Assembly (NCBI RefSeq): GCF_021129305.1
Contig: NZ_JAJOMB010000009.1
Span: 186,001-250,000, forward strand
Source of the DNA: Kineosporia babensis
GTDB taxonomy: Bacteria > Actinomycetota > Actinomycetes > Actinomycetales > Kineosporiaceae
Reading direction: 5' to 3'
DNA length: 64,000 nt
The notes beneath the pieces were generated by a model, which was not told the DNA's origin, made no database searches, and worked only from the letters and a program-made list of their open reading frames with translations. Shown piece by piece: positions 1 to 8,254 of this stretch. Both the position numbers and the translations under genes were made by a program. Each line of letters starts with the position of its first letter. Within the stretch, counting starts at the first letter, position 1.

Positions 1-1
1 G

Positions 2-415
2 TTCGTCGAGGTCCGGGTGAACCAGGACACCGGAGAGTTACGGGTGCCGCGGATGACCGGCATTTTCGCGGCCGGCCGGATAGTCAACGCCAGTACCGCG
101 CGCTCCCAGTTCATCGGCGGGATGACGATGGGCCTGTCGATGGCGCTGCACGAAGAGGGCCTGATCGACCCGGTCTTCGGTGACTACGCCAATCACGACC
201 TGGCCTCTTACCACGTGGCCGGCTGCGCCGACGTGGGCGCGCTGGACATCGGCTGGATCGAGGAGGCGGACGAGCATCTGGGTGGGGCCGGCACCAAGGG
301 GATCGGCGAGATCGGCATCGTCGGGACCGCGGCCGCGGTGGCCAACGCGGTTTTCGACGCCACCGGTGTGCGGGTGCGCGAGCTGCCCATCCATCTCGAG
401 GACGTCCTCAAGTAG
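2..415 (+). CDS. Molybdenum hydroxylase large subunit (xanthine/aldehyde dehydrogenase type), C-terminal part
   Basis: This is the last 137 codons of a gene that begins before the window, open in frame from base 2. The segment matches the C-terminal molybdopterin-binding region of XdhA/PaoC-type hydroxylases. It has the ARSQFIGGMTMGLSMAL helix, and KGIGEIG about 38 residues from the end, where the family carries its catalytic glutamate. Such enzymes hydroxylate purines, aldehydes or heteroaromatics in the cytoplasm together with FAD and 2Fe-2S partners, which would lie upstream outside the window. The substrate cannot be told from this fragment. A long palindrome follows the stop. Confidence 0.9.
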   Translation, partial: FVEVRVNQDTGELRVPRMTGIFAAGRIVNASTARSQFIGGMTMGLSMALHEEGLIDPVFGDYANHDLASYHVAGCADVGALDIGWIEEADEHLGGAGTKGIGEIGIVGTAAAVANAVFDATGVRVRELPIHLEDVLK

Positions 416-422
416 AAACCGC

Positions 423-482
423 CACCAGCAACGGACGTCGGCGCTCACCTTCGAAGGTGAGCGCCGACGTCCGTTGCTGGTG
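423..482. terminator. 60-bp perfect palindrome between convergent genes
   Basis: Every base from 423 to 482 pairs with its mirror position; the centre is TTCGAA at 450-455. It lies 7 bp after the stop of the molybdenum hydroxylase (+) and 18 bp after the stop of the first Roadblock-like gene (-), so it probably ends transcription in both directions. T-rich bases follow on the + side (TGTTGTTCTT). A 29- to 30-bp perfect stem is much longer than most intrinsic terminators. Confidence 0.85.
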
Positions 483-500
483 TTGTTCTTACTGCGCAGC

Positions 501-872
501 TCAGATCTCGATCGTGCGCTCCAGGTTGGCCAGCTTGTGCCGGGCCAGGGCCAGGTTGGCGCGCCGCTTGTCCAGGGCCATGTACAGGAACAGCCCGTTG
601 CCGTGCGGGCCCTGGATCAGCCGGATCAGGTGGTACTGGGTGTCCAGCGTGATCAGGATGTCCTCGATGTTCTCGCGCAGCCGCAGCGACTCCATGGTGC
701 GCAGCTTGGCCCGGACGATCTCGGTGTTGCCCGCCGCCGCCACCTCGAGGTCCAGCGCCCCGTTGCCGCCGGCCTGCCCCAGGGTCATGCCGCTGGTGTA
801 GTCCACCAGCGCGGCGCCGATGGCGCCGTCGATCTGCATGGCTTCTTTGAGGACGATTTCAATGTTGGACAC
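501..872 (-). CDS. Roadblock/LC7-like small protein, paralogue 1
   Basis: A 123-aa soluble protein with no signal peptide or membrane segment. It closely resembles its neighbour at 1070-1438. Both carry KEAMQIDGAIG, DYTSGMTLGQAGG, DLEVAAAGNTE, DILITL and QYHLIRLIQG. The length and the expected alternation of helix and strand fit a Roadblock/LC7 fold, known in actinobacteria from small-GTPase regulators, but I assign that fold by pattern only. The start is GTG at 872, preceded by GGAAGGAAACGCTTC, the same ribosome site as the paralogue. No GTPase gene is adjacent. The molecular function is unknown. Confidence 0.8.
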   Translation of the reverse strand: MSNIEIVLKEAMQIDGAIGAALVDYTSGMTLGQAGGNGALDLEVAAAGNTEIVRAKLRTMESLRLRENIEDILITLDTQYHLIRLIQGPHGNGLFLYMALDKRRANLALARHKLANLERTIEI

Positions 873-1069
873 GAAGCGTTTCCTTCCGCACAGAGCGAAC
901 TGAGGTACGACGGGGCGGCGCTGACCGGAGCCGGCCGCGCCCGAGTGCTCTGTGTTCGCTCACTCGGCGCCCGGCCACTGCTCACGGTGATCGCCCGGAC
1001 GCTGTGTGCGTAGGGACTTTGGTCCCGTCCTCGGTGCAGGCGTGCTGCACCCTCACCCGTTCGCCGCGG

Positions 1070-1438
1070 TCAGATCTGGATGTTGCGCTCCAGGTTGGCC
1101 AGCTTGTGCCGGGCCATGGCCAGGTTGGCGCGGCCCTTGTCGAGCGCCAGGTACAGGAACAGCCCGGCCCCGGCCTGCCCCTGGATCAGCCGGATCAGGT
1201 GGTACTGCGTGTTCAGGGTGATCAGGATGTCCTGGATGCCCTCGCGCATGCCCAGTGCTTCCATGGTGCGCAGCTCGGACCGGACCACCTCGGTGTTGCC
1301 CGCGGCGGCCACCTCCAGATCCATCACCGCACCGCCGGCCTGGCCGAGGGTCATCCCGCTGGTGTAGTCGACCAGGGCGACGCCGATGGCGCCGTCGATC
1401 TGCATGGCTTCCTTGAGGGCGGTGTCCAGGTTGCTCAC
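1070..1438 (-). CDS. Roadblock/LC7-like small protein, paralogue 2
   Basis: A 122-aa protein, a tandem duplicate of the gene at 501-872 and upstream of it on the same strand. I place the start at GTG 1438 (VSNLDTALKEAM). There GGAAGGAAACGCACC sits at the same distance as in the paralogue and the N-terminus aligns; a longer frame to 1459 would add seven unmatched residues. The core is well conserved between the copies. The differences fall mainly in the loop after GQAGG and in the helix after RTMEAL. The 197-bp gap between the copies suggests each may have its own promoter. Confidence 0.8.
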   Translation of the reverse strand: MSNLDTALKEAMQIDGAIGVALVDYTSGMTLGQAGGAVMDLEVAAAGNTEVVRSELRTMEALGMREGIQDILITLNTQYHLIRLIQGQAGAGLFLYLALDKGRANLAMARHKLANLERNIQI

Positions 1439-1868
1439 GGTGCGTTTCCTTCCGGCCACGAGGGCTGAATCTGTCGAGCGAAGATCTTCGGCCCGTTCGG
1501 CCGTGGGGCACTGAGCTGCGGCAGCACGTTCTCAACATCCTTGTCGGCGTCCGTAGCCGCCGACTGATGCGGTCTTCAATACCCCGAGTGGTCCTATCCG
1601 GCCCCGGCTACTCTAAGCAAGCTGTTCGGGTCGCCTGTGGCACAGAACACTTGCTTTCGTCGACATTCCTGCACTACGCAGCGGCAGGGTCACGCTCTGC
1701 CGAGTTCCGCCTGATAGCTATCCGTGATCGGACGTGGTGAGGTCCACACCTGATCGGGCTAACCGGGATTCAAGCAGACGGGCAACGGCGGCACCGGATC
1801 GGCTCAGGACCCGGTGCCGCCACAGTGCCGATCATGAGCCTGGCGAGACTGCTGGCAACTGCTGGTGA
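1439..1868. other. 430-bp intergenic region
   Basis: There is no convincing coding frame here. The left part is the upstream region of the second Roadblock-like gene. The right part contains a hairpin (1787-1821) at the end of the OYE reductase gene. I see no other recognisable motif. Confidence 0.6.
1787..1821 (-). terminator. Hairpin after the OYE-type reductase gene
   Basis: An 11-bp perfect stem (GGCGGCACCGG with CCGGTGCCGCC) with a 13-nt loop lies 48 bp downstream of the stop at 1869 on the minus strand. There is no clear T-tract, so it may be a hairpin-only terminator of the kind common in actinobacteria. Confidence 0.6.
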
Positions 1869-2936
1869 CTACTGGGGAAAGCGGCCGCGGTCGTACTGCG
1901 GCGGCCACTCAACGTGATCGCCGAGTTCGTGGGCAGCGCGCAGCGGCCAGCTCGGCTCACGCAGCAGGGCCCGGGCCAGCAGCACCGCGTCGGCGCTGCC
2001 CTCGGCCAGCACCTGCTCGGCCTGCCGGGGCTCGGTGATCAGGCCGACCGCGGCGGTGGGCAGGCCGCTGACCTGCTTGATCCGGGCGGCGAAGGGCACC
2101 TGGTAGCCGGGGCCGAGGGTGATCTTCTGATCCGGGTGGTTGCCGCCGCTGGAGACGTCGATCAGGTCCACGCCGTGCCCCTTGAGGGTGGCCGCCACCT
2201 GGGCCACCTCTTCGACGTCGAGGCCGTTCGGCACCCAGTCGGTGGCGCTGACCCGCACCAGCAGCGGGGCGGAGTCGGGGATCACCGCGCGCACCGCGTC
2301 GACGATCTCGACCAGCAGCCGGGAGCGGCCTTCCAGGTCGCCGCCGTAGGCGTCGGTGCGCAGGTTGCTCACCGGCGAGAGGAACTCGTGCAGCAGATAG
2401 CCGTGGGCCGCGTGCACCTCGATCACGTCGAAGCCGGCCGCGACCGCGCGCTGCGCCGCCTCGACCCAGGCCTGCACCAGGGCGGGGATGTCACCGGCGG
2501 GGATCTCGGCGGGCACGTCGTAACGGCCGAAGGCGGCCGCGGAGGGGGCCACGGTCTTCCAGCCGCCCTCGTCGGCCGGTACCGAGCCCTTGCCCCGGAA
2601 CGGCGCGTAGGTGGAGCCCTTACGTCCCGCGTGGGCCAGCTGGATCGCGGTGACGGCGCCCTGGTCGTGGATGAACCGGTTGATCCGCGCGTAGCCCTCG
2701 GCCTGCGCGTCGTTCCAGATCCCGGCGTCCTCCGGGGAGATCCGGCCCTCCGGCACCACCGCGGTGGCCTCCTGCATCACCAGGCCGGCCCCGCCCCGGG
2801 CGAAGCTGCCCAGGTGCACCAGATGCCAGTCGCTTGGCCGGCCCTTCTCGCTGGAGTACATGCACATCGGTGAGACCCAGGCGCGGTTGCGGGCCGTGAC
2901 CCCGCGCAGGGTGAGCGGGGAGAAGAGAAGACTCAT
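1869..2936 (-). CDS. NADH:flavin oxidoreductase, Old Yellow Enzyme family (YqjM-like)
   Basis: A 355-aa TIM-barrel FMN enzyme that would reduce activated C=C bonds (enones, maleimides, nitro compounds) with NAD(P)H in the cytoplasm. It has the YqjM-class signature near the N-terminus: SPMCMY, with Cys25 and Tyr27 in place of the classical Thr. It also has HAAHGYLLHEFLSP with the His pair that binds substrate, and VRVSATDW. I place the start at ATG 2936 (MSLLFSPLTLRG), where homology begins; a longer frame to 3080 would run into the terminator of the neighbouring chemoreceptor gene. No strong Shine-Dalgarno is visible. The physiological substrate is unknown. Confidence 0.9.
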   Translation of the reverse strand: MSLLFSPLTLRGVTARNRAWVSPMCMYSSEKGRPSDWHLVHLGSFARGGAGLVMQEATAVVPEGRISPEDAGIWNDAQAEGYARINRFIHDQGAVTAIQLAHAGRKGSTYAPFRGKGSVPADEGGWKTVAPSAAAFGRYDVPAEIPAGDIPALVQAWVEAAQRAVAAGFDVIEVHAAHGYLLHEFLSPVSNLRTDAYGGDLEGRSRLLVEIVDAVRAVIPDSAPLLVRVSATDWVPNGLDVEEVAQVAATLKGHGVDLIDVSSGGNHPDQKITLGPGYQVPFAARIKQVSGLPTAAVGLITEPRQAEQVLAEGSADAVLLARALLREPSWPLRAAHELGDHVEWPPQYDRGRFPQ

Positions 2937-2999
2937 GCCCGGGTGAACCGGGCTTGCCGCCCGCAGCTTCCCGGGGTCGGACGGGAGGGCAAACGGCGA

Positions 3000-3029
3000 A
3001 AGGCGCCGGGGACGGATCCCCGGCGCCTT
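3000..3029 (-). terminator. Intrinsic-type terminator after the chemoreceptor gene
   Basis: A 13-bp perfect stem (AAGGCGCCGGGGA with TCCCCGGCGCCTT) and a 4-nt loop lie 14 bp downstream of the chemoreceptor stop (3043, minus strand). Confidence 0.75.
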
Positions 3030-3042
3030 CACACGTTGCTGG

Positions 3043-4665
3043 TCAGAGCTTGAAGCGGCCGACCAGCTGGTTGAGCCCACCGGCGACCTGGGCCAGGTCC
3101 CCGGCCGCCCGCTCGGCGTCGGCGATGCCCGAGCTGGAGCTCATCGTGGCGTGCGAGACCCCGACGATGTCGGAGGCGATCCGCGAGGCGGCGGTCGCCG
3201 TCTCGTCGATGTTGCGGGCGATCTCCGAGGTCACCGCGGTCTGCTCCTCGACCGCCGAGGCGATCGTGGTCTGGTAGGAGTTGACGTCCTCGATGGTGCG
3301 GGTGATCCGCTCGATCGCCTCGACCGCGTCGCGGGTGTCGGCCTGGATCGCCTCGACCCGGTGCCCGATGTCCTCGGTGGCCCGGGCGGTCTCCTGAGCC
3401 AGCTGCTTGACCTCCTCGGCGACCACCGCGAAGCCCTTGCCGGCCTCCCCGGCCCGGGCCGCCTCGATGGTGGCGTTCAGGGCCAGCAGGTTGGTCTGCT
3501 CGGCGATCGAGGTGATCACCTTGACCACGTTGCCGATCTCCTCGCTGGAGGTACCCAGCTTGCCCACGGTGGCGGTGGCGGTGGCGGCCTCGGAGGCGGC
3601 ACCGGCCGCGACCCGCACGGCCTCGGCCGAGGAGGAGGCGATCTCCCGGATGCTGGCGGTCATCTCCTCGGTGCCGGCGGCGACCGTCTGGACGTTGCCG
3701 GAGACCTGCGAGGATGTGGCGCTCAGGCTGGTGGCCTGCGAGGTGGTCTCGCGGGAGTTGGAGGCCAGGGTGGTGGCGATCCCGCTGAGCTCACCGGTGC
3801 GCCGGGACAGGGTGCCGGCGCTGGACTGGATGTCCTCGATCGCCTTGTGCAGCGACTCGCTGGCCCGGTTCAGGGCCGCCGCCATCTGGCCGACCTCGTC
3901 GTTGCCCTTCACCGGCACGGTGCGGGAGAGGTCACCGTCGGCCAGGGCGACCAGGCCGTCGCGGATCCGGCCGATGCCCCGGGAGACCGAGCGGGCCACC
4001 CAGTAGCCGAAGCCGACCATCAGCAGCACACCCAGCACGGTGATGATCCAGGAGCGGACGATCTGCGCGGTGGCCGTGGACTCGGCCTGCTTCGCCTCGG
4101 TCTGCATGCCGGTGACCGCGTTGTTCGCGACCGCGTCCAGGGCCTGGCGGACGTCGCCGGCCTGGGTGGCGAAGTCGCCGTTGATCAGGTTGCCGAGGCG
4201 GCGGTACTGGGTGCCGGTCAAGCTGTCGCTGCCGGCCACCAGGGCGATCCGCTCGGTGTAGATCTTCTCGATCGCGGCCAGGCCGGTCTGCGCGGCCGCG
4301 AGCTGGGCGCTGTCCTCGGAGCTCAGGCCGGAGGCTGCCAGCGCGTCGAACTTCTCGGAGATCGAGCCGAATCTGCTCTGGATCTGCGTGGCCAGGGCCG
4401 AGCTGGTGTCCCCGGTGGACAGGCTGCTCAGCACGATGTCGCGGTTCAGCGCAGAGAACTCGGCGCGGGCCTGCAGGGCGGTGGCGACCCGGTCACCCTG
4501 GACCGCGACGATCTGCTCGCTGCTCTTGGCGACCGAGTGCACGGCCTGCTGGCTGATCAGGCCGATCCCGATGCTGAGCACGGCGGCGACAGCGACCAGG
4601 CTGAAGATCTTCTTCAGCAGGGAGAAGCTGCCGAAGAAGGAGACTAGGGACTTCGCGGCGGGCAT
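3043..4665 (-). CDS. Methyl-accepting chemotaxis protein
   Basis: A 540-aa transmembrane chemoreceptor. In order: a short cytoplasmic tail, TM1 at about 22-40, a mostly helical extracytoplasmic domain of about 160 residues (four-helix-bundle type), TM2 at about 203-224, a HAMP domain, and a long coiled-coil signalling domain. The signalling domain has the conserved hairpin tip ([19 protein letters not shown]) that contacts CheA and CheW. No C-terminal CheR-tethering pentapeptide is present; it ends GRFKL. I chose ATG 4665 because AAAGGA sits 7 bp upstream; the TTG at 4683 would add six residues. No other che gene is in the window. It implies a motile organism. The ligand is unknown. Confidence 0.93.
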   Translation of the reverse strand: MPAAKSLVSFFGSFSLLKKIFSLVAVAAVLSIGIGLISQQAVHSVAKSSEQIVAVQGDRVATALQARAEFSALNRDIVLSSLSTGDTSSALATQIQSRFGSISEKFDALAASGLSSEDSAQLAAAQTGLAAIEKIYTERIALVAGSDSLTGTQYRRLGNLINGDFATQAGDVRQALDAVANNAVTGMQTEAKQAESTATAQIVRSWIITVLGVLLMVGFGYWVARSVSRGIGRIRDGLVALADGDLSRTVPVKGNDEVGQMAAALNRASESLHKAIEDIQSSAGTLSRRTGELSGIATTLASNSRETTSQATSLSATSSQVSGNVQTVAAGTEEMTASIREIASSSAEAVRVAAGAASEAATATATVGKLGTSSEEIGNVVKVITSIAEQTNLLALNATIEAARAGEAGKGFAVVAEEVKQLAQETARATEDIGHRVEAIQADTRDAVEAIERITRTIEDVNSYQTTIASAVEEQTAVTSEIARNIDETATAASRIASDIVGVSHATMSSSSGIADAERAAGDLAQVAGGLNQLVGRFKL

Positions 4666-4762
4666 TGACGTCCTTTCAGACAAGGTGTCTCGTCCGGCCG
4701 CGGCGCTTTCTGCGACGTGATGACGGAACGGACCGGCAACAGTGAGTGCTTCTGACCGAGCC

Positions 4763-4790
4763 GATCGTCGGATCGCGACTCAGAGTTAGC
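4763..4790 (-). promoter_or_regulatory. Possible FliA (sigma-28)-type promoter for the chemoreceptor
   Basis: On the minus strand, about 100 nt before the chemoreceptor start, CTAA is followed 14 bases later by TCCGACGA. This partly matches the sigma-28 pattern (TAAA or CTCA, about 15 bases, GCCGATAA). The match is incomplete, and I rest it partly on the gene being a chemoreceptor. Confidence 0.3.
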
Positions 4791-4884
4791 TCATCGTCAC
4801 CGGGTCACCCGCCCGGCCCTGTCCGCGGCTCACCCACAGCAAGATCAGGGGTGGCGGTAGCGGTGCAGAACCGGGCAGAGCGGC

Positions 4885-5934
4885 TCATACGCTGCCCGCG
4901 TCGCCGCCCCGATCGGGCCGCAGGTGCCGCCGTGAGCCCTCCACCTCGGCCAGTTCGTCCTCGTCGAGCTTGCTGGTGTCCCGCAGCTGCACGTAGGGCT
5001 CGGCCCCGCGCGGCAGCCCGTCCTGCTCGGCCCGGGCCCGGTCCAGCTCGGCGTTGACCTCGGCCCCGAGCAGGATCACCAGGTTCGAGATCCACATCCA
5101 GATCAGGAAGATCACGATCCCGGCGAAGGTGCCGTAGGTGGCGTCGTAGCTGGAGAAGTTGGCCACGTAGAAACCGAAGCCGGCCGAGGCGATCAGCCAC
5201 AGCAGCACCGCGATCGCGCCGCCGGGGGTGACCCAGCGGAAGCCCTGCCTGGCGTTCGGCGCGGCCCAGTACAGGATCGCCAGCTCGAGCATCATGATCA
5301 GCAGCAGCACCGGCCATTTCGCGATGCCCCAGACCGTCACCGCGGCATCGCCCAGGCCGAGCAGGTCGCCGGCCTGCTCGGCCACCGGGCCGGTGAAGAT
5401 CACGATCACCGCGGCCAGCACGATCAGCACCAGCATCACCAGGGTGGTCAGCACCCGGGTGGGCAGGGTCTTCCAGATCGGCCGGCCCTCGGGGATGTCG
5501 TAGACGATGTTCGAGGCGCGCATGAACGCGGCGATGTAGCCGCTGGATGACCACAGTGCAGTAGCCAGACCCAGAACGAACGCGAAACCGGCTGAGCCGG
5601 GCTTGTTCCCGACCTGTTCGAGGATGCTGTCCAGGGTGCCTTGGAACGAACCGGGAATCACCGGGCGCAGATTGGCCTGCAGTTCGGCGATCGAGTTGCT
5701 GGAGAGGAAGCCGAGCAGTGAAAGCAGTACCAGCAGGCCGGGAAACAGGGCCTGGACGCCGTAGTAGGTCAGGGCGGCGGCCGAGTCGGTCAGGTTGTCC
5801 TCGGAGAACTCCTTGGCGGCGCCGCGCAGGACCCGCAGCCATGAGCGCCGGGGAAGTTCGGTGGGTGAATCCACCGGGTTCTCGTCCGGTAGATCGTTGC
5901 GTTCCTGCTGGTTACGGCGCTTGTTTCCCCACAT
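4885..5934 (-). CDS. YihY/BrkB family inner-membrane protein
   Basis: A 349-aa protein with a core of about six membrane helices, typical of the YihY/virulence factor BrkB family (once mis-annotated as RNase BN). Family landmarks are DSAAALTYYGVQALFPGLLVLLSLLGF near residue 50, the LGLATALWSSSGYIAAFMRASNIVYD segment, and GAEVNAEL near the end of the last helix. The C-terminal tail is charged and cytoplasmic. The start at ATG 5934 (MWGNKRRNQQ) avoids running through the upstream terminator, which the longer frame to 6033 would do. The biochemical role is not established for the family. Confidence 0.88.
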   Translation of the reverse strand: MWGNKRRNQQERNDLPDENPVDSPTELPRRSWLRVLRGAAKEFSEDNLTDSAAALTYYGVQALFPGLLVLLSLLGFLSSNSIAELQANLRPVIPGSFQGTLDSILEQVGNKPGSAGFAFVLGLATALWSSSGYIAAFMRASNIVYDIPEGRPIWKTLPTRVLTTLVMLVLIVLAAVIVIFTGPVAEQAGDLLGLGDAAVTVWGIAKWPVLLLIMMLELAILYWAAPNARQGFRWVTPGGAIAVLLWLIASAGFGFYVANFSSYDATYGTFAGIVIFLIWMWISNLVILLGAEVNAELDRARAEQDGLPRGAEPYVQLRDTSKLDEDELAEVEGSRRHLRPDRGGDAGSV

Positions 5935-5993
5935 GTGGCCATGGTGGCGCGATCTGGCGGAGGCTGCCGTTCGAGAGGGTCCCGGAAAGCCGA

Positions 5994-6045
5994 CAACAAT
6001 GGACGGTGCCCTCACCACGGGGGGTGAGGGCACCGTCCATTGTTG
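5994..6045 (-). terminator. Long hairpin after the DUF3618 gene
   Basis: A 23-bp perfect stem (arms 5994-6016 and 6023-6045) with a 6-nt loop lies just downstream of the stop of the DUF3618 gene (6056, minus strand) and before the yihY start. It shares the layout CAAC...GGACG...CTCACC with the palindrome at 423-482. Confidence 0.8.
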
Positions 6046-6055
6046 GTAGGGGTTT

Positions 6056-6565
6056 TCAGCTCCGACGGCGCCGCCAGATCAGGACAGCCGCCAGCAGCCC
6101 CGCGGCTCCCCCCAGCGTCGGCAGCAGCCAAGGGCGTTCCTGGCGCTGCTGCTGCACGGTTTCCTGTGCGGTGTGGGCGCGTTCGGCCGCGACCGTGCGC
6201 GCCTGCTCGGTCTTGACCTTGGCCTGTTCCGTGGCCACCTTGGCCTGCGCGGCGACCTGCTGGGCGCGTTCGGTGGCCACCGTACGGGCCTGCTCACCGG
6301 CGGCCCTGGCCCTGTCCGCCACCTGATGCGCCTGCTCGGCCACCTGGTGGGCCTGCTCGGCGGCCGTGGTCTTGGCGGTCATCGCGTGGACCTTGGCGCT
6401 CTCCTTGACCTCGGCGGCCTTCGACCGGGCCGTTTCCTGCAGCTCGTGCGCCTTTTCACCGGCCCGGGCCTTCACGTCGGTCTTGGCGGCCAGCGCCCCG
6501 ACCGTGTCGGCCAGCTCGTCGCGGGTGTGGTCGATCTCGGCGCGCAGATCCTCGGGATCGCTCAT
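6056..6565 (-). CDS. DUF3618 protein, helical with C-terminal membrane anchor
   Basis: 169 aa. The N-terminal motif DLRAEIDHTRDELADTVGALAAKTDVKARA is the DUF3618 signature. It is followed by about 90 residues of Ala/Glu/Gln-rich heptad-like helix containing repeated EQAHQVAEQAHQVA units. The protein ends with one membrane helix (WLLPTLGGAAGLLAAVLIW) and a basic RRRRS tail, so the helix rod probably sits in the cytoplasm at the membrane. Its ATG overlaps the stop of the upstream Holin-X gene by 4 bp (ATGA), so the two are translationally coupled. The pair is common in actinobacteria and is thought to act in the envelope; the function is unknown. Confidence 0.85.
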   Translation of the reverse strand: MSDPEDLRAEIDHTRDELADTVGALAAKTDVKARAGEKAHELQETARSKAAEVKESAKVHAMTAKTTAAEQAHQVAEQAHQVADRARAAGEQARTVATERAQQVAAQAKVATEQAKVKTEQARTVAAERAHTAQETVQQQRQERPWLLPTLGGAAGLLAAVLIWRRRRS

Positions 6566-6987
6566 CGGTGGGCACTCTCCTTCACGGCCTCGACATCGTG
6601 CTTGGTGCTGTCCACGGCCTGCCTGGGCACCGGCGGGGTGGCCTGCCTGATCTGGCTGCGGCCCAGGAGCGCCATCGCCCCGGCCACCAGCAGCAGCACG
6701 GCCGCCACGATCAGTGCGGCGGCCCAGGCGGGCACCGCCTCGGCCAGGCCGAGGACGGCCGCGGCGACCAGGGTGCCCACCCCGAACAGGGCGACCAGGC
6801 CGGCGCCACCGAAGGCCCCGGCCCCGATCCCGGCGTGTTTGGCCTTCTCGGCCAGCTCGGCCTTGGCCAGTTCGACCTCTTGCCGGGCCAGCTGGGGGAC
6901 CAGCCGGGTCAGGTCCTGGACCAGCTCCGGCGTCGACTTCTCGTGACCCGCAGGTACGGGCCCCGGCTTCTCGTGCGTCACGCTCAT
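6562..6987 (-). CDS. Putative Actinobacterial Holin-X family membrane protein
   Basis: 141 aa. An amphipathic N-terminal half contains LVQDLTRLVPQLARQEVELAKAELAEKAKHAG, the family hallmark. Two closely spaced membrane helices follow (about 49-73 and 80-104), then a soluble tail. The family is named for resemblance to phage holins, but no phage genes are near. The standing association with DUF3618 points to an envelope role instead. ATG 6987 follows GGAG with 5-bp spacing. It is the first gene of a two-gene operon. Confidence 0.82.
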   Translation of the reverse strand: MSVTHEKPGPVPAGHEKSTPELVQDLTRLVPQLARQEVELAKAELAEKAKHAGIGAGAFGGAGLVALFGVGTLVAAAVLGLAEAVPAWAAALIVAAVLLLVAGAMALLGRSQIRQATPPVPRQAVDSTKHDVEAVKESAHR

Positions 6988-7133
6988 GGCTTCTCCAATG
7001 TGACCTTCGGTGTCTTCCTCGAATCTAGGTGTGCCCAGCTCAGCCGCATCCCGAGCAGGCCCCTAAGTGCGACGAAAGTGCGACGACTTCGGGCTGAAGC
7101 CGGCCGCCGCAAGATCACGCAATACTTCCCGTT

Positions 7134-7736
7134 ATGAGCCGAACCGAGGTCACACCGCAGCGCCGGTCCCTTCCGGCCGCCGCCTGGATCAGCGCCGTCC
7201 TGCTCGCCCTGACGGTGGGCCAGCTCCTGGTGGCCACCTTCTTCGCCGCCGGGCTGGAACAGTTCGAGGGCAAGGGGTTCGGCGCCCGGCTGGTGCTCTA
7301 CCCGGCGATGATGCTGGCCGTGCCGGTGATCTGGTGGCTGGTGACCAAGGACCGGCGGGACGTGCCGTGGGCGGCGTTCGCCTGGATCATGCTGCCGTAC
7401 CTGATCGACGTCACCGGCAACACCCTGAACCTGTACGACACGGTGGGCTGGTGGGACGAGGCCAACCACTTCGTCAACTGGATGTTCCTCGGCCTGGGGG
7501 CCGGGCTGCTGATCACCCGTGGAGAGCGCGGCCGGGCCCGGCCGCGCTGGGAGATCGCCCTGCTGGTGGCCGGGATCGGTGCCGTCATGGCGATCTTCTG
7601 GGAGGTCGGCGAGTACTACGCGTTCATCCGGGGCGGCACCGAGCTGGCCACCGCGTACACCGACACCCTGAGCGACGAGGTGCTGGGCACGCTCGGCGCC
7701 CTGCTGGCCGGCCTGATCATCGCCCGGCGCACCTGA
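7134..7736 (+). CDS. YjdF/DUF2238-like integral membrane protein
   Basis: A 200-aa protein with about six membrane helices. Conserved acidic and histidine residues sit near helix ends: YLIDVTGNTLNLYD, WWDEANHFVNW, FWEVGEYYAF, and DTLSDEVLGTLGALLAG. This NHF / WE..E / DT..D arrangement resembles the YjdF family. No Shine-Dalgarno precedes ATG 7134, and a -10-like AATACT lies 7 nt upstream, so the transcript may be leaderless. The stop abuts the stop of the convergent SRPBCC gene. Function is unknown; the buried carboxylates suggest metal or ion binding. Confidence 0.75.
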   Translation: MSRTEVTPQRRSLPAAAWISAVLLALTVGQLLVATFFAAGLEQFEGKGFGARLVLYPAMMLAVPVIWWLVTKDRRDVPWAAFAWIMLPYLIDVTGNTLNLYDTVGWWDEANHFVNWMFLGLGAGLLITRGERGRARPRWEIALLVAGIGAVMAIFWEVGEYYAFIRGGTELATAYTDTLSDEVLGTLGALLAGLIIARRT

Positions 7737-8177
7737 TCAGCTCGCCCGGCGGCCTTCGGCGATCAGCTGCAGGCGGCGCAGGCTCTCGTTGTTGCGCGGG
7801 GCAATCGTCACCTGCCGCAACGGTTTCGGGGCGAGCTTGCCGGGCCCGGCCGAGGCGTCCTCCTGCATCCGGACCAGGCAGCCGCCGTCCTGCTCCTCCA
7901 GTTCAAGAAAGACGGTGGCCTCGCCGATCGGCCAGCCCCGGGCCCTCAGGACCAGGCGGTGGCCGGGCACGCAGTCGAGCACCGAGGTGGAGTCGTTCAG
8001 CAGGCCGGGCCAAACTCCCACCGAATGATCGATCTTCGAGCCGGTCGCGGGCCAGTCCGGGTCCACCGAACGGATCCGGGAGGCGCCGACCACCCAGCCG
8101 GAGTAGAGCCATCCGTCGGCCAGCACGGAGAACACCTCTTGCGGGGACGCTTTCACGTGCCGCTTCACCTCGATCAT
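7737..8177 (-). CDS. SRPBCC (START-like) family protein
   Basis: A 146-aa single-domain hydrophobic-pocket fold of the polyketide-cyclase/dehydrase type. It opens with MIEVKRHVKASPQEVFSVLADG, followed by GWVVGASRIRSVDPDWPATGSKI, and ends in a long helix. Such proteins bind hydrophobic ligands or act as cyclases or co-chaperones; no ligand can be inferred here. I chose ATG 8177 because GGTGGA lies 9 bp upstream. An in-frame ATG at 8186 adds only three residues, and the frame to 8480 is non-coding in character. Confidence 0.8.
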   Translation of the reverse strand: MIEVKRHVKASPQEVFSVLADGWLYSGWVVGASRIRSVDPDWPATGSKIDHSVGVWPGLLNDSTSVLDCVPGHRLVLRARGWPIGEATVFLELEEQDGGCLVRMQEDASAGPGKLAPKPLRQVTIAPRNNESLRRLQLIAEGRRAS

Positions 8178-8254
8178 GCGGGTCATTCCACCGGGCGCCG
8201 GGGCTGCGGGCAAACGCAGAGCACCGCCAGCAGTTGCTACGCCGGCCCGGGCGC

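Noticed and set aside
3151-4647. 498-aa open frame antisense to the chemoreceptor
   Set aside because: It is the mirror of a GC3-rich gene, Gly/Asp/Leu-rich with no family pattern or ribosome site; the chemoreceptor on the other strand is unambiguous.
6562-6987. Holin-like protein as evidence of a prophage
   Set aside because: The Holin-X family is ordinary in actinobacterial chromosomes and no other phage gene is near.
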